Assembly (NCBI GenBank): GCA_014860845.1
Contig: JACZIY010000106.1
Coordinates: 1 to 29,893 of the forward strand
DNA: 29,893 nucleotides
Direction of reading: 5' to 3'
Source of the DNA: Anaerolineaceae bacterium
Lineage (GTDB): Bacteria; Chloroflexota; Anaerolineae; Anaerolineales; Anaerolineaceae
Within the stretch, counting starts at the first letter, position 1, and each line of letters begins with the position of its first letter. This document shows, piece after piece, positions 1 to 7,781 of the stretch. Position numbers and translations under genes: made by a program. The notes under the pieces were generated by a model. That model saw only the letters and a program-made list of their open reading frames with translations, did no database searches and had not been told where the DNA came from.

Positions 1-798
1 TCCCCCACTTACAACCCAACTCAACTGGATGAGGAGTGGGATGAATTATCAATTGATGAAAACGCCCCATTGATTAATCGTGTCTCGCAAGGGAAATATG
101 AAATAGGTGAACTGATTGGATTATTTTCATATTCATATTTACTTGAAAATTCTATTGAAATTGAAGATGAAAATTTCTTTGAAACAGGAAAATGTGCTTT
201 TCCATTAACAAATCTGGAAAAAACCTCCCTGCAAATTGCTCTTAGCAATGGATGTGAGAATGCGAATCGATATTTGAATATGTTAATTGGGGAGGGTAAA
301 GAAAATGAAATAATTCAGAAATTCGGATGGAATGAAAATTATTCATTCGAACTTCCCTTTGAACCTGTGCCTTTGATGGAATCTCAATCTCAACAGTCAC
401 TTGATGGCACTTTATTGTCTCCCCTACAAATTGCCAGGTCAGTTTCTGCTTTTTCAAACTCAGGTTATATGCCTTACCCCAGATTAACATTAGCAGTCAA
501 CACATCTCAACAGGGTTGGGTGATATTCTCATCTTCTGAGCCCACGCGGGCTATGGATACACTTTTTGCAAACCAAACAGCCAATTTCTTCAGTCGTAAA
601 GATTATCCCGCCTGGGATATAACATCTACAAATGTCACAGGTGAGGATCCAACTCACTGGTATGTAACAGGAACAATGCCATACTGGCAAGCCACGCCTC
701 TGGTTTTAGTATTAACGCTGGAAAATGGCTCTTCCCAGGAAGCGAGAGGACTTGGGCGTCAAATCATGGAACAAATTCTAACATCCAGCAGTAACTAA
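1..798 (+). CDS. Penicillin-binding-protein-like protein, C-terminal part, degraded transpeptidase domain (5' partial)
   Basis: The frame is open from base 1, so the gene starts outside the window; about 265 residues are visible. Family landmarks are clear: an N-terminal stretch like the PBP 'PSYNPN...PLLNRA..G.Y.PG' region (SPTYNPTQLDEEW, then APLINRVSQGKYEIG at bases 64-108), a TPLQ-type segment (GTLLSPLQIARSVSAFSNSG, bases 412-471), and a C-terminal WYVTGTMPYWQATPLVLVLT strand region like the end of class A and B transpeptidase domains. The catalytic motifs are not kept. Where SxxK should follow the YxxG turn the protein reads ELIG, the SxN position reads CEN, and the KTG position reads NVTGE. 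I see the sequence; the family is known; I infer a non-catalytic structural or regulatory relative. It runs convergently into tyrS with a 27-base gap. Membrane anchor and glycosyltransferase parts, if any, lie outside. Confidence 0.8.
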   Translation, partial: SPTYNPTQLDEEWDELSIDENAPLINRVSQGKYEIGELIGLFSYSYLLENSIEIEDENFFETGKCAFPLTNLEKTSLQIALSNGCENANRYLNMLIGEGKENEIIQKFGWNENYSFELPFEPVPLMESQSQQSLDGTLLSPLQIARSVSAFSNSGYMPYPRLTLAVNTSQQGWVIFSSSEPTRAMDTLFANQTANFFSRKDYPAWDITSTNVTGEDPTHWYVTGTMPYWQATPLVLVLTLENGSSQEARGLGRQIMEQILTSSSN

Positions 799-825
799 AT
801 TAGAACATGATGAGGTTGACAAGAA

Positions 826-2109
826 CTACACAACTTTAACAAGGTGATAATTCTTACGACCTTTTCTGAGGATTAAGTAACGATTTTCTATCAGAGCATC
901 GCTATTAATCATTTGATCAACCTCAGTTACACGCTTGTTATTCAGGTTGATACCGCCTTCCTGAATAGATCTTCTTGCCTCACCCTTAGATTTAGCTATA
1001 TCACACTCAACCAGTAAATCGATTATATATTTTCCTTCAACTTCAAAGTCGGTTCTTGGAAGTTGAGTGGATTGTACGTCTGCAAAAATTTCTTCAATAT
1101 CTGATCCGGTCAATCCTTCTAAACTACCCCCAAATAGAACCTGCGTTGCCTGTTCTGCTCTGCTCAAAGCTGTTTCTCCATGAACGATTGAAGTTATTTC
1201 TTTTGCAAGCCGTTTTTGAGCTTCTCTTTCTTCTGCCCGTTCTGAAACAGAAAATTCAAGCTCATCGATCACATCTTTAGATAAAAAAGTGAAATACTTC
1301 AGGTAATTTATGACATCTTTGTCATCGGTATTCAACCAGAATTGAAAGAATTTATAAGGCGAAGTTCTTGTAGGATTTAACCAGACTGAACCCGATTCAG
1401 TTTTACCAAATTTGGTGCCATCCGATTTTGTAATTAACGGATAAACCATTCCATAAACTGAATGACCTGTTATCCGGCGTACTAACTCGCCTCCTGCCGT
1501 AATATTCCCCCATTGATCACTTCCTCCGGTTTGCAAGATACAATTTTCATGCTGATGCAAGTGAAGGTAATCGTATGATTGCAAAAGCATATAGCTGAAT
1601 TCTGTATAAGAGATCCCCTCTTCCCGATCTATTCTCGATTTAACAGAGTCCTTTGCCAGCATGTAATTAATCGTAAAATGCTTTCCGATATCTCGCAGGA
1701 AATCAATCAAATTTAACTTCATAAGCCAGGTTGCGTTATTCAATACCCGGGCAGGATTTGACTTGACTTTAAAATCGAGGAAATGTGCTAATTGTTGCTT
1801 AATTGATTCAACATTTTCTTCAATGATTTGATGGCTCAATAATTGTCTTTCTGTCGCCTTACCACTCGGGTCACCGATCATACTGGTACCCCCACCTGCT
1901 AATGCAATAGGATGATGTCCAAAACGTTGCAATCGAGCCAATGCCAGTAAAGGCACCATATGCCCAACATGAAGACTATCAGCTGTAGCATCGAAACCAT
2001 TATAAACAGTAACTTTTTTTTCACCTAAAATGCTGTCTATTCCATCGACATAGTCAAAAATCATTCCCCGCCATTTAAGTTCGTCAAATGCATTGTTAAT
2101 GGTTACCAT
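826..2109 (-). CDS. tyrS: Tyrosine--tRNA ligase (TyrRS)
   Basis: Charges tRNA-Tyr with tyrosine in the cytoplasm. Class I signature HVGH lies at residues 47-50 of the chosen product, followed by the [14 protein letters not shown] stretch typical of bacterial TyrRS. The KMSKS-type motif reads KFGKT, after SDGT. The C-terminus is an S4-like RNA-binding domain (from [21 protein letters not shown] to the end). Length of 427 aa matches the family. The frame stays open upstream to 2154, but I chose the ATG at 2109: GGTGG sits 10 bases before it, the family N-terminus begins near here, and the upstream starts overlap or abut the extended -10 at 2145-2153. It is a single-gene unit; no T-box leader is present, unlike ileS. 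Confidence 0.97.
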   Translation of the reverse strand: MVTINNAFDELKWRGMIFDYVDGIDSILGEKKVTVYNGFDATADSLHVGHMVPLLALARLQRFGHHPIALAGGGTSMIGDPSGKATERQLLSHQIIEENVESIKQQLAHFLDFKVKSNPARVLNNATWLMKLNLIDFLRDIGKHFTINYMLAKDSVKSRIDREEGISYTEFSYMLLQSYDYLHLHQHENCILQTGGSDQWGNITAGGELVRRITGHSVYGMVYPLITKSDGTKFGKTESGSVWLNPTRTSPYKFFQFWLNTDDKDVINYLKYFTFLSKDVIDELEFSVSERAEEREAQKRLAKEITSIVHGETALSRAEQATQVLFGGSLEGLTGSDIEEIFADVQSTQLPRTDFEVEGKYIIDLLVECDIAKSKGEARRSIQEGGINLNNKRVTEVDQMINSDALIENRYLILRKGRKNYHLVKVV

Positions 2110-2144
2110 AAGACTGATACCACCTTTCATGTTAAGTAATCGCA

Positions 2145-2153
2145 ATTCTAACA
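2145..2153 (-). promoter_or_regulatory. Extended -10 promoter of tyrS
   Basis: The minus strand reads TGTTAGAAT: a TGn extension plus TAGAAT (5 of 6 to TATAAT). No good -35 is present. A start near 2138 gives a leader of about 29 bases carrying the AAAGGTGG ribosome site of tyrS. Inferred from motif match and position. Confidence 0.5.
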
Positions 2154-2241
2154 TGAATCGATTGAAGAAAAAGGATTCAAAAGCGGAGGTTTGTTACCAG
2201 ATCAATTTATTTCATCCTGGCTAGAGAAAAAATTTAGTCCC

Positions 2242-3150
2242 TTATTTATTGTAAATATTTTTCAATGCACTTTCTATATCGGGATATTTAAATTCAAATC
2301 CATGGTCCAGGAGTTTTCCTGGGTAAACTTTTTGCCCTTCCAGAACAAGAGCACTTTTTTCACCCAATATCAATCTTAAACCAAAGGCCGGAACCGGAAA
2401 CCAATATGGTCTTTTCAACACATTTCCGATCGTTTTACCGAATTCTTTATTGGAATTTGACTTAGGTGCAGTAAGGTTGACTGCGCCGCTTAATTTTTTA
2501 TTTCGCATCACAAAATCAATCGCCCGAATATCATCCTGCAAATGGATCCAGGAAACAAATTGACGCCCACTTCCAAGTGGTCCACCAACAAACATTTTGA
2601 AGGGTAAAACCATCAAAGGTAACGCACCTGATTTGGCATCCAGGACGATCCCCATACGAATAATCACACGGCGAATACCGATTGCATCCAATTCAGCTGA
2701 AGAGTTTTCCCATTTGTGAGCTACATCCGCCTGGAATCCTTTTCCGTTTGGAGATAACTCATCAAATGTTTCATCCAGACTGGCACCGTAATATCCTACC
2801 CCGGATGCTTGAATAAAAACATCAGGTTGATTCCCAGAATCAATGATTGCTCTGGACAATGCGTTTCCAGCCTGGACTCTTGATTGAATAATCCGTTCTT
2901 TTTTAGCATTAGACCAATAACCTTCTCCAATATTGTCACCGGCTAAATTGATTACAGCATCGATATCCTTTAAGATTGGATTTAATGGCTCAGAAGACTG
3001 AGTATCCCACTCAACATATTTTATTGAATCGGAATCTTTTCGCCCGTATTTACTTCTGGTCAGGACAACAATCTGATCCCCAGTTTGAATAAAATTTTTT
3101 ATAAGAGCCTTGCCTATAAGTCCAGTGCCACCGGAGATAAGAATTTTCAT
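2242..3150 (-). CDS. TIGR01777-family NAD(P)-dependent epimerase/SDR (YfcH-like)
   Basis: An extended short-chain dehydrogenase/epimerase-like protein of 302 aa. The dinucleotide-binding loop GGTGLIG is at residues 7-13, and NLAGDNIGEGYW and ASGVGYYG are the usual second and third family blocks. The C-terminal part (KEFGKTIGNVLKRPYW to the end) is the DUF1731 domain that defines the TIGR01777 group (E. coli YfcH, human SDR39U1). Substrate unknown; role in the cell not established for the family. I chose ATG 3150 over TTG 3153 because AGGGA lies about 8 bases before it. It is divergent from the HNH gene. A 132-base gap separates it from tyrS, which has its own promoter. Confidence 0.93.
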   Translation of the reverse strand: MKILISGGTGLIGKALIKNFIQTGDQIVVLTRSKYGRKDSDSIKYVEWDTQSSEPLNPILKDIDAVINLAGDNIGEGYWSNAKKERIIQSRVQAGNALSRAIIDSGNQPDVFIQASGVGYYGASLDETFDELSPNGKGFQADVAHKWENSSAELDAIGIRRVIIRMGIVLDAKSGALPLMVLPFKMFVGGPLGSGRQFVSWIHLQDDIRAIDFVMRNKKLSGAVNLTAPKSNSNKEFGKTIGNVLKRPYWFPVPAFGLRLILGEKSALVLEGQKVYPGKLLDHGFEFKYPDIESALKNIYNK

Positions 3151-3184
3151 CAATCATTCCCTTTTTCTATCGTTTATAATTTAA

Positions 3185-3190
3185 ATTATA
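3185..3190 (-). promoter_or_regulatory. Candidate -10 of the SDR gene
   Basis: TATAAT on the minus strand, about 35 bases before the SDR start, leaving a leader of roughly 28 bases. There is no convincing -35. The hexamer lies inside a perfect 16-bp palindrome (3175-3190), so the plus strand also reads TATAAT at 3175-3180. It touches a 9-bp inverted repeat described separately. Confidence 0.4.
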
Positions 3191-3222
3191 CAACCAACCC
3201 CTTACCTTATAAATTGGTTGTA
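3189..3222. repeat. 9-bp perfect inverted repeat, operator-like
   Basis: TACAACCAA at 3189-3197 is matched by TTGGTTGTA at 3214-3222 with a 16-base spacer. It lies in the divergent SDR/HNH intergenic region and, seen from the SDR promoter, covers the stretch just upstream of the -10. No T-run follows on either strand, so it does not look like a terminator. Binding protein unknown. Confidence 0.4.
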
Positions 3223-3291
3223 CAAGGAGTATTCTACGCTTCCAATTTGTTGAAAAAACCTTTAATTCCAAGCATAAGTTAACTGACATTC

Positions 3292-3300
3292 TGCTATAAT
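3292..3300 (+). promoter_or_regulatory. Extended -10 promoter of the HNH gene
   Basis: TGCTATAAT, a perfect TGn-TATAAT extended -10, lies 15 bases before the HNH start codon. No -35 is evident. The predicted start near 3307 leaves a leader of only about 9 bases with a weak AAGG ribosome site. Confidence 0.65.
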
Positions 3301-3315
3301 CTATCCCAAGGTACT

Positions 3316-3819
3316 ATGTCTGATCAAGTTCTTGTTCTCAATGCAAATTTTGAACCAATCAATATCTGTGACTTAAGGCGCGCCTTTGGCTTGATACTGA
3401 CAGAAAAAGCGACTCTGGTTAGTAATGGGCGTGGTTATTTCAACAGTATCAATCAAAAGTTTCCGATCCCATCCGTCATCCGACTCCAAAGAATGATCCA
3501 TCGTCCAAGAGCACAGGTTCATTTAACCCGCAAAGAAATCTTCCGGCGCGATCATTTGACTTGCCAATATTGTGGCCATCATTCTTCGAATCTCACCATA
3601 GACCATGTAATTCCTAAACGTCTAGGAGGTGAATTCTCCTGGGAGAATCTGGTTACTGCCTGTTCCATATGTAATCACAAGAAAGGTGGCAGAACCATTC
3701 ACGATGCTGGAATGAAATTAATGAGGCTTCCTAAGCCTCCTCCAGGGAATGCAATGTATATTTTTGCGAGAAACAATTTCACAGACGAAGAATGGCTACC
3801 CTTCCTGCAGGGATGGTAA
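3316..3819 (+). CDS. HNH endonuclease family protein
   Basis: A 167-aa protein with a zinc-ribbon HNH core: CxxC at residues 83-86, the metal/catalytic DH pair at 96-97, N111, second CxxC at 116-119 and NH at 120-121. The N-terminal block VLVLNANFEPINICDLRRA is typical of a stand-alone HNH group common in cyanobacteria, Chloroflexota and actinobacteria. DNA cleavage is a family property; the physiological role and target are unknown. It is not beside a methylase, phage gene or intron, so a restriction or homing role is not indicated. It is a monocistronic plus-strand gene ending 5 bases from the convergent permease gene. Confidence 0.92.
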   Translation: MSDQVLVLNANFEPINICDLRRAFGLILTEKATLVSNGRGYFNSINQKFPIPSVIRLQRMIHRPRAQVHLTRKEIFRRDHLTCQYCGHHSSNLTIDHVIPKRLGGEFSWENLVTACSICNHKKGGRTIHDAGMKLMRLPKPPPGNAMYIFARNNFTDEEWLPFLQGW

Positions 3820-3824
3820 TCACA

Positions 3825-5243
3825 CTACTTGATCAACCATAAGGCTAACTCAGGTGTAACCCAAACTTCAATCATTGCAGAAAGAAGCATCATGGGTATT
3901 ACCAGACCAAGCATTACTTTTACCCAATTTGCAATCGATTTAATCCATACTTCACCAATTGTTTGTTGGTTATCAGGTGTTGCCAGAATGACACCTATTT
4001 GATAAATAGCAGCTGTAGCAATTACTGCCGCTGGAATTTCAATAATCCCATGAGGAAGAATAAAGCCTAAAAAGTATGTACTTACACTTAGTCCTGCATT
4101 GCCTAATAAACCCATAATGTACCCGACAATTCCAACAGAAGCCAGTAAAGGTAGCACACCAAATATTCCTAAAGTAATCACACCCAGAATAAAAGCCAAT
4201 AATAGTACCCGAATATTCTGCCAGAAAATGGATAAAACTGGAGAAATATTACCGAAGGACCAATTTTGACTCAATAGTGTCAGTTGGTCTTTCATATTCT
4301 CTACTCCTAATTGTTCAACCGGGATTTCGAATCTGGATATTTGTGACTTGCCTACCAAAAAGCCTACCAGGACAAGCAAACTGAGGATTAAGATAGAATA
4401 ACGAATTTCTTTAATGGATGGGAATAATTCAAATTTATACCAATTTATTAGGTTGGTTGCATTCCCAAGGAAATTCATCCTGAATACCTTCCACCCCCAA
4501 CGGAAATTGAGCACATCAATATCTCTACCCAACAATTCTTCCCGGCTAAAATGCGCCAATCCAATTCGTAAAAGTAAGATTGCCAGAATGGACAGGCCAA
4601 ATACAACCCACCACAAGGTTACATAATTTCCCCAAAACATTACGATGCTTTCCCCTTGAATTAACAATGCCATGGGGATAATGATAAAACTCGCCAGTAA
4701 ATTCGCGGCACGAACAGAAGTCGCCTGACTGGAAACAACTACAGCTCCTGCAACCATCACGATAGCTTGAATAATCGTTATAGCAATGATTTGAATAATT
4801 AAATGCAAATCCGGTAATGGAACATCATTAATGATCAATCCAACGCTATAGACCACCATGCCAACAAAACTGGCGACCAATGGCGGTACGATCGAAGAAA
4901 TCAATTTTCCGATATAGATTTGCCAATCCAATAATGGTGTATTGAATAAAGGTTCAATACTCCCTCGTTCTTTTTCTCCCACAAAACTCTCTAAGGCTAT
5001 CACTAACGAAACCGATATTGGGAAAAAGCCAACGATCATCATAGAAAATGGAACCAGTCGTTCGCCCACGATCGAAGCACCATATCGATTAACAAATTGC
5101 AGAACTTGAGCCGTAGTGAAATTCATTAAAAACGGAAAGAATATTGTTAATCCAAGGATCGGGAAAATAATACGCCAATCCCGAAATTGATCGCGGACCT
5201 CTCGTTTCGTAATCACCAGGGCAAGTTTCAATTGGTTACCCAT
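3825..5243 (-). CDS. ABC-2 type permease fused to a C-terminal SpoIIM (DUF95) domain
   Basis: A 472-aa polytopic membrane protein in two parts. Residues about 1-240 look like an ABC-2/NatB-type permease: cytoplasmic start LVITKREVRDQFRDWR, first TM, a large loop, then VGEKERGSIEPLFNTPL, a classic ABC-2 exporter motif, and further TMs. From about residue 275 on it resembles SpoIIM: several TMs and FLGFILPHGIIEIPAAVI, matching the PHG-x-x-E core of that family. The start overlaps the ATPase stop by 8 bases (ATGGGTAA), so the two are probably translationally coupled and form one exporter. Substrate unknown. The order ATPase-permease after lgt and a phospholipid synthase suggests an envelope role, but that is inference. 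SpoIIM here does not imply sporulation. Confidence 0.88.
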   Translation of the reverse strand: MGNQLKLALVITKREVRDQFRDWRIIFPILGLTIFFPFLMNFTTAQVLQFVNRYGASIVGERLVPFSMMIVGFFPISVSLVIALESFVGEKERGSIEPLFNTPLLDWQIYIGKLISSIVPPLVASFVGMVVYSVGLIINDVPLPDLHLIIQIIAITIIQAIVMVAGAVVVSSQATSVRAANLLASFIIIPMALLIQGESIVMFWGNYVTLWWVVFGLSILAILLLRIGLAHFSREELLGRDIDVLNFRWGWKVFRMNFLGNATNLINWYKFELFPSIKEIRYSILILSLLVLVGFLVGKSQISRFEIPVEQLGVENMKDQLTLLSQNWSFGNISPVLSIFWQNIRVLLLAFILGVITLGIFGVLPLLASVGIVGYIMGLLGNAGLSVSTYFLGFILPHGIIEIPAAVIATAAIYQIGVILATPDNQQTIGEVWIKSIANWVKVMLGLVIPMMLLSAMIEVWVTPELALWLIK

Positions 5244-6168
5244 TATTGTTACTCATCTTTATTTGGTTGACTGCACCCAGATATGCGTCTTCTAACTTAA
5301 TTGGAACTTCTTCAAAGGATAATAAATTGTATTTTTCAGACAGGAATCGAATCAAAACTGGATTTTGTTCGGTCGGTTTCTCCACCTTAAAATTAATATT
5401 ACGCTCATCTCGGTTTACTATCTGAATGCCATAAGGCAAATTCAATAATGTGTCTACAATTGGGTCAACAAATTTTGCAGAAAAAACAGAAGATTCTTCC
5501 AATGAATTTTTTACTTCCTGCATGGATTTATTTAAGATGATGTTGCCTTCCTGGATGATAGCAATTTGATCACATAATTCTTCTGCTTCCACCAGGTTAT
5601 GCGTGCACAAAATGATTGTACGCTCCTTGTTACTTAAACTTTTAATGGCAGAACGAACAATCCTTGCACTTTCCGGATCCATTGCAGATGTCGGTTCATC
5701 CAGTAATAAAACGGGTGGTTCATGAATAAGCGCTCTCACAAGAGCCAATTTTTGGCGCATGCCTTTTGAGTATTCCCCCAGTCGCTTTTTGCGATACTGA
5801 TCCATCCCTAATTGTTCTAACAGGGGATTAATTTTATGCAAAACATGCGAACGGGAAAACCCATAGAGTTCACCAAAGAAACCCAGATATTCATCAGCAT
5901 TCATTCTGCCATATAAACCATGGTGTTCGGTTAATACACCAACCATTTTTCGAACTTCTGACGGTTGGGTAGACACGTCATAACCGGCTACTTTTGCCCA
6001 ACCGCTGGTAGGTCTAAGTATGGATGATAGCATTCGAACTGTAGTGGTTTTTCCAGCACCATTCGGTCCCAGTAATGCAAGAATTTGTCCAGAATGAACA
6101 TTCAGGTTCACGTGATTAACTGCCGTAAAATCATCAAAGATTTTGGTCAGTTCCAGTGTTTCGATCAA
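5236..6168 (-). CDS. ABC transporter ATP-binding protein
   Basis: A 310-aa ATPase subunit partnered with the following permease. Walker A GPNGAGKT is at residues 34-41, the ABC signature appears as YSKGMRQKL (133-141), Walker B VLLLDEP at 153-159 with SAMDP as D-loop, and the switch histidine is H190. The usual Q-loop glutamine appears to be Glu (VLTEHHGLY), as in some NatA-like exporters. Residues after about 230 form a C-terminal domain common in this subgroup. The start is TTG at 6168 with GAGG just upstream. It lies 33 bases after lgt in the same operon. Function: powers export or membrane remodelling by the permease; cargo unknown. Confidence 0.94.
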   Translation of the reverse strand: MIETLELTKIFDDFTAVNHVNLNVHSGQILALLGPNGAGKTTTVRMLSSILRPTSGWAKVAGYDVSTQPSEVRKMVGVLTEHHGLYGRMNADEYLGFFGELYGFSRSHVLHKINPLLEQLGMDQYRKKRLGEYSKGMRQKLALVRALIHEPPVLLLDEPTSAMDPESARIVRSAIKSLSNKERTIILCTHNLVEAEELCDQIAIIQEGNIILNKSMQEVKNSLEESSVFSAKFVDPIVDTLLNLPYGIQIVNRDERNINFKVEKPTEQNPVLIRFLSEKYNLLSFEEVPIKLEDAYLGAVNQIKMSNNNG

Positions 6169-6201
6169 CTGTCCTCGCTTTTGAAACTAATTCCGCTTTT
6201 C

Positions 6202-7044
6202 CTAACCAGCCTTCTGAGGAACAGCTGGAAATTTTTCTAAACTCTGTTTATCCTTCAAAACAGTTCTTTTCAATATGAGGATGATCAACGATGAAACGGC
6301 AATAATCGCCATGATTGTCTGGTTCGCATTGATTCCACCCACGTTCGATGGATCCAATCGAATAAATTCTAATAAGAACCTGCCTAGTGGATAAATAACC
6401 AGATAAATCAGGAAAATATCACCTCTGAATAATTTCTCTTTTAATTTTCGTCCAAGGATCAGTAAGACTGCCATGTTCATTAAATTCCACAAGGATTCAT
6501 ATAAGAACATCGGGTGGTAATATGCCACATTCATATATTCTGCTAATCTTCGGGATGGTTCTATAAAAATTGCCCAGGGGAGATCGGTTGGGGCACCATA
6601 TAGTTCCTGATTGATGAAATTCCCCCACCTGCCCACTGCTTGAGCAAGAGCCAGTCCGGGAGCTATGATATCCACCCAGGAAGCAAAACTCAATTTCTTT
6701 TTTCGGGTATAAAGCCATAATGCCAATGCTCCACCCATGACTGCACCTGGAATACCCAATCCACCTGCACGAATATTAATAGCATCCAAAGGATGTGTTA
6801 GATAATATTGTGTTGTAATACCCATTGCAACCATAGAGGCTGGAGGTGTGAGAATGTGCCAGATGCGTGCACCGATAATGCCAGCGATCAGCAACCAGGG
6901 CATCACATCCCAAACTACATCCGGATTATGTCCTCGGCGTTTTGCTTCAACAGTAGCAAGCCAGGCTGCCAATATGGCGCCAAACATAATAATGACACCA
7001 TAGAAATGAATAAACAATTTACCAATATAAAAACCTTCGGGCAT
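6202..7044 (-). CDS. lgt: Prolipoprotein diacylglyceryl transferase
   Basis: Transfers diacylglycerol from phosphatidylglycerol to the lipobox cysteine of prolipoproteins at the cytoplasmic membrane, the first step of lipoprotein maturation. The Lgt signature GRWGNFINQE is at residues 138-147, HPMFLYES at 177-184, and PLGRFLLEFIR at 219-229 supplies the conserved Arg and Glu. GGLGIPGAVMGG at 94-105 is another family block. About seven TMs, 280 aa, normal length. ATG 7044 has GAGG about 6 bases upstream. The CDP-alcohol phosphatidyltransferase gene ends 9 bases before it, which makes sense if that enzyme contributes to the lipid supply. lspA, which acts next, is elsewhere in this window. Confidence 0.96.
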   Translation of the reverse strand: MPEGFYIGKLFIHFYGVIIMFGAILAAWLATVEAKRRGHNPDVVWDVMPWLLIAGIIGARIWHILTPPASMVAMGITTQYYLTHPLDAINIRAGGLGIPGAVMGGALALWLYTRKKKLSFASWVDIIAPGLALAQAVGRWGNFINQELYGAPTDLPWAIFIEPSRRLAEYMNVAYYHPMFLYESLWNLMNMAVLLILGRKLKEKLFRGDIFLIYLVIYPLGRFLLEFIRLDPSNVGGINANQTIMAIIAVSSLIILILKRTVLKDKQSLEKFPAVPQKAG

Positions 7045-7053
7045 TTTACACCT

Positions 7054-7695
7054 CTATTTAGTATTTTTTTTTAATCCCACAACATCCTGGGCAATATAAG
7101 CCTGTTTACGAACTGACCAAATCCTTTGTATTGCAGTGAAGTTCGCAAGGATTGCCAGAACCCATAAGGCAACCTGGGGAATATTGAAGATTAGACATGG
7201 GATCAGAATGATCAAGCGTTCCAACCTGGTCATTATTCCAATTTTTGCATCATAATGCAAAGCCTCTGCGCGAGCTCTGTTATAGGAAACCATAAAGGAA
7301 CCTGCTGCGGCAAAGAAAACCAGCATGATTGCCAATGTGTTTTGAATTTTCGCAAAGTGATACAACAAACCAGCAAAGACAATCAGTTCCGAATATCGGT
7401 CAGTAACTGAATCAACGAAGCCACCGAACCGTGTTGGTTCATTTCTTAGTCGTGCCATTGTGCCATCTAAAGCATCAATGGGAGCAAAAACTAATAGAAT
7501 GATGCCACCCCACATGATTTCACCAAAAGCAATAAATACTGCTGAAATAATGTGACCTACCAAACCAAGGATGGTGATCAAATTCGGTTTGAGACCGAGG
7601 TTATTGAGAAATTGCCCAATCGGATCGAGAATTCCTTTGAATTTTTTTCGCATCAGGTCAGAAAAGCTTAATTTTTTCTTTTCAGAATTATCCAA
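7054..7695 (-). CDS. CDP-alcohol phosphatidyltransferase (PgsA/PIP-synthase-like)
   Basis: An integral membrane enzyme that joins a CDP-diacylglycerol-type donor to an alcohol or sugar-alcohol phosphate. The full family signature is present: D74-x2-DG-x2-AR-x8-G91-x3-D95-x3-D99 (numbering of the 213-aa product). The start LDPIGQFLNNLGLKPNLIT and the later SYNRARAEAL...TRLERL resemble actinobacterial phosphatidylinositol-phosphate synthases and archaetidylinositol-phosphate synthases more than E. coli PgsA, so the acceptor may be inositol phosphate or glycerol phosphate; I cannot decide from sequence. Translation starts at TTG 7695 with TAGGTGG close upstream. It is the first gene of a four-gene operon with lgt and the ABC exporter. 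Confidence 0.9.
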   Translation of the reverse strand: MDNSEKKKLSFSDLMRKKFKGILDPIGQFLNNLGLKPNLITILGLVGHIISAVFIAFGEIMWGGIILLVFAPIDALDGTMARLRNEPTRFGGFVDSVTDRYSELIVFAGLLYHFAKIQNTLAIMLVFFAAAGSFMVSYNRARAEALHYDAKIGIMTRLERLIILIPCLIFNIPQVALWVLAILANFTAIQRIWSVRKQAYIAQDVVGLKKNTK

Positions 7696-7731
7696 AATCC
7701 ACCTACAATCTCAAATTTTTTTGATTTGCTT

Positions 7732-7760
7732 ATCCTATCGTACGGCTAAAGAACTGTCAA
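7732..7760 (-). promoter_or_regulatory. Sigma-70-type promoter of the phosphatidyltransferase-lgt-ABC operon
   Basis: Perfect -35 TTGACA (7755-7760), 17-base spacer, -10 TAGGAT (7732-7737). The start would be near 7725, about 30 bases before the TTG start codon. It sits in the 86-base gap after the ftsK stop codon, so the operon can be read independently of ftsK. Confidence 0.7.
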
Positions 7761-7781
7761 GACACAGACTTTGAAATTTAC

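Noticed and set aside
2110..2241. T-box or other leader before tyrS
   Set aside because: No GGTGG-ACCGCG motif, stem I landmarks or terminator are visible; the gap only holds an extended -10 and a ribosome site.
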